Assembly: GCA_027064845.1 (NCBI GenBank)
Contig: JAMOPC010000035.1
Location: 1-21,810, forward strand
Reading direction: 5' to 3'
DNA from: Desulfurococcales archaeon
Lineage (GTDB): Archaea; Thermoproteota; Thermoprotei_A; Sulfolobales; Desulfurococcaceae
Length of the DNA stretch: 21,810 nucleotides
The position numbers were made by a program, and so were the translations under genes. Positions 14,620 through 21,198 of this stretch are shown here, in pieces (positions within the stretch are counted from its first letter, which is position 1; each line of letters opens with the position of its first letter). Below the pieces are notes generated by a model. That model was not told where the DNA came from. It ran no database searches and saw only the letters and a program-made list of their open reading frames with translations.

Positions 14620-14686
14620 TCAGCAGCCTGGCACCTGGCATCCCCCGCCAATAGGCGGGGCTAACCACGCTTTCAACCCTCATCAT
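14620..14686 (-). ncRNA. Candidate C/D box-bounded sRNA 3 with internal hairpin
   Basis: A GC-rich island in the divergent gap between cdvA and the small membrane-protein gene. On the minus strand it starts with a perfect box C (ATGATGA, 14680-14686) and ends with a perfect box D (CTGA, 14620-14623), the same 67-base span as the island at 2516-2582. In the middle a perfect 7-bp, GC-only hairpin (14643-14649 with 14654-14660) has a four-base loop. A direct repeat of CCTGGCA (plus strand, 14627-14640) lies in the segment before box D. D' is not recognisable and C' is poor (GGGATGC). It could be an unusual C/D RNA, another structured RNA, or an upstream structure unrelated to guides. A TATA-like GATAAAGA sits about 35 bases before box C. 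Confidence 0.4.
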
Positions 14687-14766
14687 GTACAGTTTTGATA
14701 TAATGAGTCTTTCTCTTTATCAACCTATCTATTAGGGATATTTTTCTGGGTAAAAGGGGTGATAGT

Positions 14767-15012
14767 ATGGGTTTAGAAGCACTTGTCCAAGCAGGCCAGG
14801 CTTTGACAAGTATTTTCTCAGGAATAAGTGGCATTGGTGCAATCCTAGTAATAGTAGGGCTTGGCATATTACTTGCTGTGGGTATAGGATTCGTAGCATA
14901 TGTGCTTATACGGTTCTTAAAGACTCTGCCAAAAATGACTCCATGGGAATTCTTAAAGTTCATCATAGTCAGTGCAGTAGCATTAATCATAATAGGGATA
15001 ATAATACCATAG
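14767..15012 (+). CDS. Small two-TM membrane protein, function unknown
   Basis: 81 residues. A short N-terminal segment (MGLEALVQAGQALTS) leads into a Gly/Ile/Val-rich transmembrane helix at about 20-50, a basic loop (RFLKTLPKMTPWEFLKF), and a second helix from about 63 to the last residue. There is no signal-peptide cleavage site and there are no charged residues within the membrane segments. The basic loop suggests that it faces the cytoplasm. The ATG at 14767 has GGGGTGAT four bases upstream, close to the ideal site. The gene is divergent from cdvA and convergent with enolase. The family is not recognised. Confidence 0.75.
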   Translation: MGLEALVQAGQALTSIFSGISGIGAILVIVGLGILLAVGIGFVAYVLIRFLKTLPKMTPWEFLKFIIVSAVALIIIGIIIP

Positions 15013-15042
15013 AGGAAAAGAATAAAATAATGTGTTTTTATG
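15013..15042. terminator. A/T-rich gap between the convergent mini-protein and enolase genes
   Basis: A thirty-base gap. On the plus strand it carries TTTTTA after the mini-protein stop. On the minus strand it carries T-rich runs (TTATTTTATTCTTTT) after the enolase stop. T-runs of this kind are the usual archaeal terminators. No stem-loop is visible. Confidence 0.3.
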
Positions 15043-16362
15043 TTATGGCTTCCTCGGAAACATCTTGAATCCTAAATACATAGGCTTTTCGAGTTCTTCT
15101 TCTATTTCCAGTAATCTATTATATTTCGCTGTTCTTTCACCACGTGCAGGTGCTCCTGTTTTAATTAAGCCCGCAGACAGCCCTACTGATATATCGGCGA
15201 TGCTTGTATCTTCGGTTTCACCGCTTCTGTGACTAATTATTGTTCTATAATTATTCAGATGTGCTAATCTGACAACATCCATTGTTTCGGTCAAGGTGCC
15301 TATCTGGTTTACTTTAACCAATATAGCGTTACATGCACCTACTTCTATTCCCTTACTTAGTCTCTTCGGATTAGTTGTGAATAAGTCATCACCAACTATC
15401 AAGACTTTGTTGCCCAATCTCTTCGTTATTTCGGTGAATCCCTCGAAGTCTTCCTCGTATAATGGATCTTCTATACTTACAATTGGATAGTCATCCACGA
15501 GTTTTTCATATAACTCTATGAGTTCGTTACGGCTAAGTTCTTTACCTTCGACAATATATACTTTCTTCTCTTCGTTATAGAACTGAGAACTAGCAGCATC
15601 GATTGCTAGAGCAATTTCTTTTCCAGGCTCATATCCGCTAGACTTAATTGCTTCAACTAATAAGTCTAGAGCCTCTGTTATTTTCTCTATGGGAGGAGCA
15701 TATCCTCCTTCATCACCCACGTTTATTGCTGATAAGCCATATTTATGTTTGAGAATCTTTTTCAGTTCTTGATAAACTTCCACGGCTGCTTTCATAGCTT
15801 CACTAAATGAACTAAACCCTGCTGGAACAATCATGAATTCTTGGAAATCTAGCTTATTACCAGCATGTACTCCTCCATTAATAATGTTAAGCATTGGTAC
15901 TGGAAGAATATTTGCCTGTTTACCTCCTAGGTAATAATAGAACGGGACCTCCATTGTTGAAGCAGCTGCCTTAGCTACTGCAAGACTCGTTGCTATTATC
16001 GCGTTCCCTCCTAGTCTGCTTTTATTCTCTGTACCATCGATCTCTATCATCTTGTAATCTATTTCTCTCTGTCTCCTAGAATCCATTCCCTTCAAAGCAG
16101 GAGCAATTATCTTGTTCACATTCTCAACTGCTTTCCTAACACCTTTACCGTGAAAGTCTTTGCCGCCATCTCTTACCTCGACTGCTTCGTGTTTTCCGGT
16201 AGATGCGCCACTGGGAGCAGCTGCTATACCTACACCTAATCCCTCAGTTACTACCTTTACTTGTACAGTAGGGTTTCCACGTGAATCAATAATCATTCTA
16301 GCTCTTATGGCGCGGATTTTATATATCTCGTCTAATACTGTTGAATATATAGTGTATGTCAT
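15043..16362 (-). CDS. eno: Enolase (phosphopyruvate hydratase)
   Basis: Converts 2-phosphoglycerate to phosphoenolpyruvate in glycolysis and gluconeogenesis; cytoplasmic. All catalytic parts are visible: the substrate loop SGASTG at 51-56, E218 (GDEGGY), metal ligands D254 (AIDAA), E298 (IEDP) and D325 (GDDLF), the base K350 (VKVNQIGT), and SHRSGETED at 377-385. The C-terminal signature GAPARGERTAKYNRLLEIE is intact. At 439 residues the length is typical, with a slightly long N-terminus. The ATG at 16362 has a purine-rich GGTGTAGGAG upstream. Only about 30 bases separate it from the preferred start of the divergent membrane-protein gene, so its promoter probably lies within that gene's coding sequence. 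Confidence 0.97.
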   Translation of the reverse strand: MTYTIYSTVLDEIYKIRAIRARMIIDSRGNPTVQVKVVTEGLGVGIAAAPSGASTGKHEAVEVRDGGKDFHGKGVRKAVENVNKIIAPALKGMDSRRQREIDYKMIEIDGTENKSRLGGNAIIATSLAVAKAAASTMEVPFYYYLGGKQANILPVPMLNIINGGVHAGNKLDFQEFMIVPAGFSSFSEAMKAAVEVYQELKKILKHKYGLSAINVGDEGGYAPPIEKITEALDLLVEAIKSSGYEPGKEIALAIDAASSQFYNEEKKVYIVEGKELSRNELIELYEKLVDDYPIVSIEDPLYEEDFEGFTEITKRLGNKVLIVGDDLFTTNPKRLSKGIEVGACNAILVKVNQIGTLTETMDVVRLAHLNNYRTIISHRSGETEDTSIADISVGLSAGLIKTGAPARGERTAKYNRLLEIEEELEKPMYLGFKMFPRKP

Positions 16363-16394
16363 ACTCCTACACCTTGTTAATGGTGTATGTGAAA

Positions 16395-16745
16395 ATGAAT
16401 AATATATACTTTAATGAATACGCATATTTGTCTGTTCTATTACTAATGTGTATTACCTGGTGTATATTCTCCTATGTATTTTATGGTAAGATAAAGAAAA
16501 CTTGGCTCTATTTATTATTTCCAATCGCACTCTTATCGATCCCGATCATATATTATACTTTATATTCTTCCGAACAAGTAACATATGCTTCTTTGTCGCT
16601 TATAATTTATGGTTATTATGTTTACAAATTATTCTCATCCAGAATAAATAAGACAGATATTATATTAATACCAGTTGTATTATTCATAATAAACATGTAT
16701 ATAGCATTAACGAAGCCTGAAGGTGCGTGTCTACTTGCCCCGTAG
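16395..16745 (+). CDS. Small hydrophobic multi-TM protein, function unknown
   Basis: About 116 residues from the preferred ATG at 16395, with four hydrophobic segments: around LSVLLLMCITWCIFSYVFY, TWLYLLFPIALLSIPIIYY, YASLSLIIYGYYVYKL and IILIPVVLFIINMYIAL. Short polar loops hold most of the charges (KIKK, SSRINKTD). An upstream ATG at 16356 is in frame but would overlap the enolase start, so I prefer 16395, which has GGTG about nine bases before it. Its end overlaps the zinc-ribbon gene, and a signal peptidase follows, suggesting one transcript of three genes. I do not recognise the family. It is coding rather than chance because of its length, hydrophobic pattern and ribosome site, but evidence is weaker than for its neighbours. 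Confidence 0.6.
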   Translation: MNNIYFNEYAYLSVLLLMCITWCIFSYVFYGKIKKTWLYLLFPIALLSIPIIYYTLYSSEQVTYASLSLIIYGYYVYKLFSSRINKTDIILIPVVLFIINMYIALTKPEGACLLAP

Positions 16746-17055
16746 AAGAAAACAAAAAGAAATAGCATGTCCAAGATGCGGAAGTAAAGAATATGAGGTA
16801 ATCAAGCAATGGCAACTAGTCTCCCCTCTCCCGGATAAGTATGGAAGAATAACAATCACAGTTATGGGAGTTGTACAATGTAAAAAATGCGGACATAAAT
16901 GGAAAACTGTACTAAGTAAGCTTAAAGTAGGTGGATCAGGCGTCGAGATCGAGGGTAAAAAAGGGAAAAAAGTTATTGGCGAAGAAAAAGAAGAACCCCG
17001 CAGAGTAAAAGAGATAGTTCTTGACTTGGATGAGCTAGACTTAGAAGAGGAGTAA
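16735..17055 (+). CDS. Zinc-ribbon protein with acidic tail
   Basis: About 106 residues. Two Cys pairs (CPRCG at the N-terminus and CKKCG about 35 residues on) make a zinc ribbon, with the intervening strands containing ITITVMGVVQ. Then KWKTVLSKLKVGGSG leads to a Lys/Gly linker and a strongly acidic tail (DLDELDLEEE). This resembles small crenarchaeal transcription- or ribosome-associated zinc ribbons, but I cannot place it in a named family. The start is TTG at 16735, after GAAGGTG nine bases upstream; the GTG at 16723 overlaps that site. It overlaps the preceding membrane-protein gene by 11 bases and is followed at seven bases by the signal peptidase, so co-transcription is likely. Confidence 0.75.
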   Translation: MPRRRKQKEIACPRCGSKEYEVIKQWQLVSPLPDKYGRITITVMGVVQCKKCGHKWKTVLSKLKVGGSGVEIEGKKGKKVIGEEKEEPRRVKEIVLDLDELDLEEE

Positions 17056-17062
17056 AACTCAA

Positions 17063-17524
17063 ATGAATATAGGTAAAATAAATAAACTAGAGATCATAAA
17101 AATACTTGTGATTATTTCTTTTTTACTAATCGCACTAAATATTAAATCAATATTGTTATACATAACAGGTTCCGACACACCTATAGCTGTAGTTAAAGGA
17201 TATAGTATGTTTCCTCTCCTTCGTGAAGGCGACATAGTTTTTGCATATAAGCCTGCACCAAATGATATCCATGTAGGAGACATAATTATCTATAAAAGTA
17301 TTGATGGAAAACTAATCATTCATAGAGTTATAAAAGTAGTCATTGAAGACAATAGGTATTATTACGTTACTAAGGGAGACAATAATCCTATACCAGACTA
17401 CCCAGAGTTTAGAGGACCTGGTGTCCCATATGAGAGAGTAGAAGGCGTGGTTATAAAGATAAATAATGCCACATTCAAAATACCTTATCTGGGATATCTT
17501 TCTTTATGGTTCCATGGTGGGTGA
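17063..17524 (+). CDS. Signal peptidase I, S26B type
   Basis: Membrane-bound serine protease that removes signal peptides from exported proteins. Residues about 10-34 form one transmembrane helix; the catalytic domain follows on the outer face. The nucleophile is S48 in VKGYSMFP. The general base is H87 in IIHRVI, in place of the Lys of bacterial enzymes, which marks the archaeal/ER type. D106 (KGDNNP) and D112 supply the conserved acids. Length 153 is normal. The ATG at 17063 has GAGGAG about a dozen bases upstream, at the end of the zinc-ribbon gene. The last 21 bases overlap the 3' end of the convergent topoisomerase gene. Its activity would be needed for secreted and S-layer proteins. Confidence 0.9.
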   Translation: MNIGKINKLEIIKILVIISFLLIALNIKSILLYITGSDTPIAVVKGYSMFPLLREGDIVFAYKPAPNDIHVGDIIIYKSIDGKLIIHRVIKVVIEDNRYYYVTKGDNNPIPDYPEFRGPGVPYERVEGVVIKINNATFKIPYLGYLSLWFHGG

Positions 17525-19663
17525 ATAATTTTCAATTATTTCTCTCACCCATTTCCCGGTAGATCTTAGTTTTCTAAGTTGTTTTAAGTACTCGTTCCAA
17601 GAAACACCTTCTTTTTCTCTCCAAACATGATACTTCTGCCTAAGGATCTCTACGGCTTGGTAATGATACTTACATAACCCGTTATAATACTCTTCCCTAT
17701 TGCATAATAAACACTTCTTCTCAGGAGAAATGAGGCCAAGCCTATACGAAAGCAGTTTACCTATAATACTCTTCTTTTCCTCAAAAGAATTAATCAGCGA
17801 CAAAAGTGTTTTCTTAGCATCTCTCACAACATCACTACGTTTTCTCTCACCTTTCCGGATTCTCTCCATTTCTTCTTCAAAATAACGAGTTAGTTCAACG
17901 CTAGTTATTTCGGGGAAATGCTCTATTAATACTTCTATAACGCCCAATCCGAGATTTGTTGCTTCTACTTTTCCCCCGACACTTCTTAGATATCCTCTCT
18001 TGAAAAGTAGTTCTATTATTCTTGCTCTAGTTGCTTCAGTTCCTATTCCTACGTTCTCCATCCATCTAAGTATTTTTATCCTAGTAATTTTTTCGGGTGG
18101 CTTACTATATGTTCTTCTAACCCTTACGCTATATATAGGCACTTCTTCTCCGAGCTTAAAGCTTGGGATCATTGTTTCACGTGGCTTACTAAATGGATAG
18201 TATTTAAGCCATCCAAGAAATAGTATCTTCTGGCCAGTTAATTGGAAAACAATATTCTTACCTGTTCCACTTATGGGTTTAAAAACAACGTTTCTATGAA
18301 CTAATTCAGCCTTAGAAGCGAAAGCTGCCATAAACCTTCTCACAATTAAATCATATATTTTCCACTCATCTGGTTTTAAATTCACAGGCTTGACGCCTGT
18401 TGGATAAATAGCTGGATGTGCAGGATCGTCCTTGGGACCTTGAACTGGTTTGAGAACGCCTTTTGTTTCTTGAAACAATGTGTTTACTAATTGAGAATAA
18501 TTAGGGATACTTTTGATCTTTTCAAGGATTCCTCTATAGTTAAGTGTTGGTGGTAGCTTCTGGCTATTTGTTCTCGGATAACTAATTAGTGCGTCTAGAT
18601 AGAGCTTTTCTGCTATACTTTGTGTCTTATAAGGGCTGAACCCATATATTCTAGCAGCTTCCTCCTGGAGATCCCCTAGATTAAATGCTGGGGGTGGGTG
18701 TAAGTATACTTTCTTTTCCTCGTACTTAACTACTTTGAGATAACCAGCTTCTCTTATAGTTTTAGCTAACTCGCTTGCTTCGAGAAAAGTATTGATTGAT
18801 TCACCCTTATATTCTGGATGATATTTTTCGTTATTCTTAACTATGTTAACAGATAACAAGTATGAAGGTATTGGTATGAATAAGTTTCTCTCAATTTCGT
18901 GTTCTACCACGTGTCTAAGCGTAGGTGTCTGAACCCTACCAGCGCTAAGAACAACTTTCTTACCTGAAACACTTTTGACAGAACTCATTAATGCTCTACT
19001 AATATTTATACCCCATATCCAGTCAAGCTCGTGACGACAAAGACCTGCCTCGATCATTTCCCAATCCAGTATAGTTAGGTTGTTAAATGCATTTCTGAGC
19101 TCAGACGGTGTAAGACTAGAGAACTTCGCTCTTAGAGCTTTCTCGAGAGATCCATGAAATAATATAATTAGGTAACCAATAACGGATCCTTCTATGTCAT
19201 AATCACATGCATTTATATAGTAATCAGCATCCTTGCATACTTTTTCCAAGAGCTTTATGAATTTCTCTGTATGTTTAGCACTTGGATCAATTTCGTACAA
19301 AGGCTTCCATTCATAACTAAAAACAGGATAGCCTCTTTCGCTAGTATGGAGACCATATAGATGACCAGCTGCACTAGCAATTATTATTCTTGATGTTTTA
19401 TTAGTGATAATATAATATGGTATTCCATAGATTTTCTTCACCAGAGGCTTACTAGTTAGGGCTAAAGCTATCTTCCTAGCAGCTTTTGGCTTTTCGGCAA
19501 TTACTACTAATTTACCGCTTAATTCTCTGAGAGAAAACTTAGTCTTAAGAGTCTTAGAACTAGGTGTTTTAACTATTACTTCTCTCTGTTTTTCAGGTAT
19601 TTCTTCCTTCTTTTCTTTTTTCTCGGGCGTCTTCTTCAGGTAATCAAGTATAGTTTTCCGCAT
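17504..19663 (-). CDS. topA: Type IA DNA topoisomerase (topoisomerase I)
   Basis: Relaxes negatively supercoiled DNA by transient cleavage of one strand. A Lys/Glu-rich N-terminal extension (1-48) precedes the Toprim domain: E57 in VVIAEKPKAARK, and the DxD acidic cluster at D154, D156 and E158 in CDYDIEGSVIG. The nucleophile is Y362 in ALISYPRTNS. DDPAHPAIYPTG (412-423) is a family hallmark, and GIGTEATRARII is at 539-550. The C-terminal region has a single zinc-like site: C651, C654, C664 and H667. At 719 residues it is somewhat longer than bacterial topoisomerase III and fits archaeal members. The ATG at 19663 is preceded by a purine-rich GAGAGGGAT. The gene ends in a 21-base overlap with the convergent signal peptidase gene. 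Confidence 0.95.
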   Translation of the reverse strand: MRKTILDYLKKTPEKKEKKEEIPEKQREVIVKTPSSKTLKTKFSLRELSGKLVVIAEKPKAARKIALALTSKPLVKKIYGIPYYIITNKTSRIIIASAAGHLYGLHTSERGYPVFSYEWKPLYEIDPSAKHTEKFIKLLEKVCKDADYYINACDYDIEGSVIGYLIILFHGSLEKALRAKFSSLTPSELRNAFNNLTILDWEMIEAGLCRHELDWIWGINISRALMSSVKSVSGKKVVLSAGRVQTPTLRHVVEHEIERNLFIPIPSYLLSVNIVKNNEKYHPEYKGESINTFLEASELAKTIREAGYLKVVKYEEKKVYLHPPPAFNLGDLQEEAARIYGFSPYKTQSIAEKLYLDALISYPRTNSQKLPPTLNYRGILEKIKSIPNYSQLVNTLFQETKGVLKPVQGPKDDPAHPAIYPTGVKPVNLKPDEWKIYDLIVRRFMAAFASKAELVHRNVVFKPISGTGKNIVFQLTGQKILFLGWLKYYPFSKPRETMIPSFKLGEEVPIYSVRVRRTYSKPPEKITRIKILRWMENVGIGTEATRARIIELLFKRGYLRSVGGKVEATNLGLGVIEVLIEHFPEITSVELTRYFEEEMERIRKGERKRSDVVRDAKKTLLSLINSFEEKKSIIGKLLSYRLGLISPEKKCLLCNREEYYNGLCKYHYQAVEILRQKYHVWREKEGVSWNEYLKQLRKLRSTGKWVREIIENYSPTMEP

Positions 19664-19715
19664 TTTACACTATATCCCTCTCATCACGTTATTAATATCT
19701 CTTAATAAGGTTTGA

Positions 19716-20882
19716 TTAAAGAGGAATAGGCATTGTTAAAACTAATAATAAGAAATAGAGCGCTAAATATGCATAGCTCTTATCATTAGCATACTGATTT
19801 GCTGGGCCTGGATGTGGCTTCCTTCCTGTCAAGAACTTCAATATAGTTAAAACTATTGATATTGTGATGAAATATTGGCCGATAGCTTTATTGAAGAAGA
19901 GCAATCCCATTATAGCAAAGAATGATATGACCAAGTAGTTTAACTTCTCATACGATGAGGAGCTCATAATTGATCTTATAACGTGTCCGCCGTCTAGTTG
20001 TCCTATTGGAAGCAGGTTTAGGAATGTCACAAACATTATTATTAATGAAGAAAATGCTAAGGGATGTAGAACAAGTATATAGTTTTCAGGCATGGGCTTT
20101 AAATATGTAAGAAGCGCAATTATAAGAGGCATAAACGATAACTCACTAACCTCTCCAGTCCTGATCAGTTCTTCTGCATGCTTGATCGGTATAGTTGGCG
20201 ACAAATGTATACCAATAATACCTATTATTAATCCCATAATAAATCCTGACAATGGGCCAGAAATTCCTAGCAAAGCTAAGTTCCTCCTATTACTTGGCAA
20301 GGTTTTCATTTTAATAATTGCTCCCAGCGTACCAATGAAGCCTACTTGTATTGGGGGTGCTGGGATAAAGTATGGTCCATCTATTAATACACCATTTTTC
20401 TTCGATGAAAACATATGTCCGAGCTCATGTATAGACAAGGCTCCTAGGAAAGATATGGTATAAATGAAACTCCAAAGGACTATATTGGCTTTGACACCCA
20501 GTATCTGTGTGTATGAAGAAAATAACCCATATCCCGTCATGTAAACAGTAATGAATGTAGCCATTAGTAGTGCAGTTTTTATAATTCTACTTTTAGTCGT
20601 ATTACTATCTTCCTTTATAGGTATTAGTCTTAGAATTGGATAATCGTGTTTTATTTGAATAATCATGTAATTATGTTTCTTAATAACATAAGTATATAGT
20701 TCGTCGAACAGATCTTGATCTAGTGGATGTTCTAGCTCGATATCTATTATCGTCCCTATTTTCTTATCTTCAAAAATTCTATGTTGTCTTACTGAGTGTC
20801 CAGCTCTTAAGAGTTGTTTCAAGATATCTTCTATTATCTGGGGATAATATCTTGGATACAGGGAGGAGTTCGGCTGTCCCAT
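19716..20882 (-). CDS. M50-family site-2 metalloprotease
   Basis: Intramembrane zinc metalloprotease of the S2P/M50 group, which cleaves membrane-anchored regulators. The N-terminal 1-95 residues form a soluble alpha/beta region; the membrane part follows. The zinc site is HELGH at 152-156 (H152, E153, H156), with the third ligand D297 in LPIGQLDGGH. FIPAPP (172-177) is typical of the EGY1-like branch, and several transmembrane helices lie on either side. At 388 residues it is complete. The start is ATG at 20882 with AAGGAGG about seven bases upstream, a strong site that lies inside the coding sequence of rpoK, giving a 104-base overlap. It follows rpoK and precedes topA on the same strand. 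Confidence 0.92.
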   Translation of the reverse strand: MGQPNSSLYPRYYPQIIEDILKQLLRAGHSVRQHRIFEDKKIGTIIDIELEHPLDQDLFDELYTYVIKKHNYMIIQIKHDYPILRLIPIKEDSNTTKSRIIKTALLMATFITVYMTGYGLFSSYTQILGVKANIVLWSFIYTISFLGALSIHELGHMFSSKKNGVLIDGPYFIPAPPIQVGFIGTLGAIIKMKTLPSNRRNLALLGISGPLSGFIMGLIIGIIGIHLSPTIPIKHAEELIRTGEVSELSFMPLIIALLTYLKPMPENYILVLHPLAFSSLIIMFVTFLNLLPIGQLDGGHVIRSIMSSSSYEKLNYLVISFFAIMGLLFFNKAIGQYFITISIVLTILKFLTGRKPHPGPANQYANDKSYAYLALYFLLLVLTMPIPL

Positions 20883-21093
20883 CAGGTTTCCTCCTTCTAA
20901 TTGTCATTGGAAGTAGACCTTTTAGTAATTCTACTATAGAAATAGCTATAGGATCTTTAACCGGGGCTTCTTCAGGATTAACTAATGGAGGCGCACCTAA
21001 GGATAATTGAAGAGCTCTTGCACCAATTACACGTGCTATTTCATATCTAGTTAATTTCTTTGACCAAGCAATTATTTGTTTGTCAAAAACCAT
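20779..21093 (-). CDS. rpoK: RNA polymerase subunit K (Rpo6)
   Basis: Small RNA polymerase subunit, the archaeal counterpart of eukaryotic RPB6 and bacterial omega, which supports assembly of the polymerase. Signature motifs: LTRYEIARVIGARALQLSLGAPPLV (14-38) and PIAISIVELLKGLLPMTIRRRKPDG (48-72). The first block is the omega/RPB6 core. Known family members end just after the conserved IRRRxPxG block, near residue 82; here the frame continues for about 22 residues more (LSPDNRRYLETTLKSWTLSKTT), overlapping the start of the M50 gene. The ATG at 21093 has AAGGGATAGG just upstream. The extension may be real or may reflect loss of the ancestral stop codon. Confidence 0.92.
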   Translation of the reverse strand: MVFDKQIIAWSKKLTRYEIARVIGARALQLSLGAPPLVNPEEAPVKDPIAISIVELLKGLLPMTIRRRKPDGTAELLPVSKILSPDNRRYLETTLKSWTLSKTT

Positions 21094-21148
21094 ATTCCTA
21101 TCCCTTGCATTATTATATGGTTTTTCTTAGGAAAAACATGTATTTATG

Positions 21149-21158
21149 GATTTAAAAA
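21149..21158 (-). promoter_or_regulatory. Possible TATA box for rpoK
   Basis: Minus-strand TTTTTAAATCC-like element about 60 bases before the rpoK ATG, predicting a start near 21127. A closer ATATAATAA at 21110-21120 would give an almost leaderless transcript, yet the gene has a ribosome site, so the farther one is preferred. Weak. Confidence 0.25.
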
Positions 21159-21198
21159 CATTAGGATTAGAATTATTCATTAGTTATTAAAAACTTGT

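Noticed and set aside
14627..14640. Tandem CCTGGCA as the beginning of a CRISPR-like or satellite repeat
   Set aside because: There are only two copies with no spacer and no further units, so it is treated as part of the structured island.
16356..16394. An N-terminal extension of the small multi-TM protein from the ATG at 16356
   Set aside because: It would overlap the enolase start codon region and has no ribosome site, whereas ATG 16395 has GGTG upstream.
20779..20882. Calling rpoK a pseudogene or frameshifted
   Set aside because: All conserved RPB6/omega blocks are intact before the overlap, so only the short C-terminal extension is abnormal.
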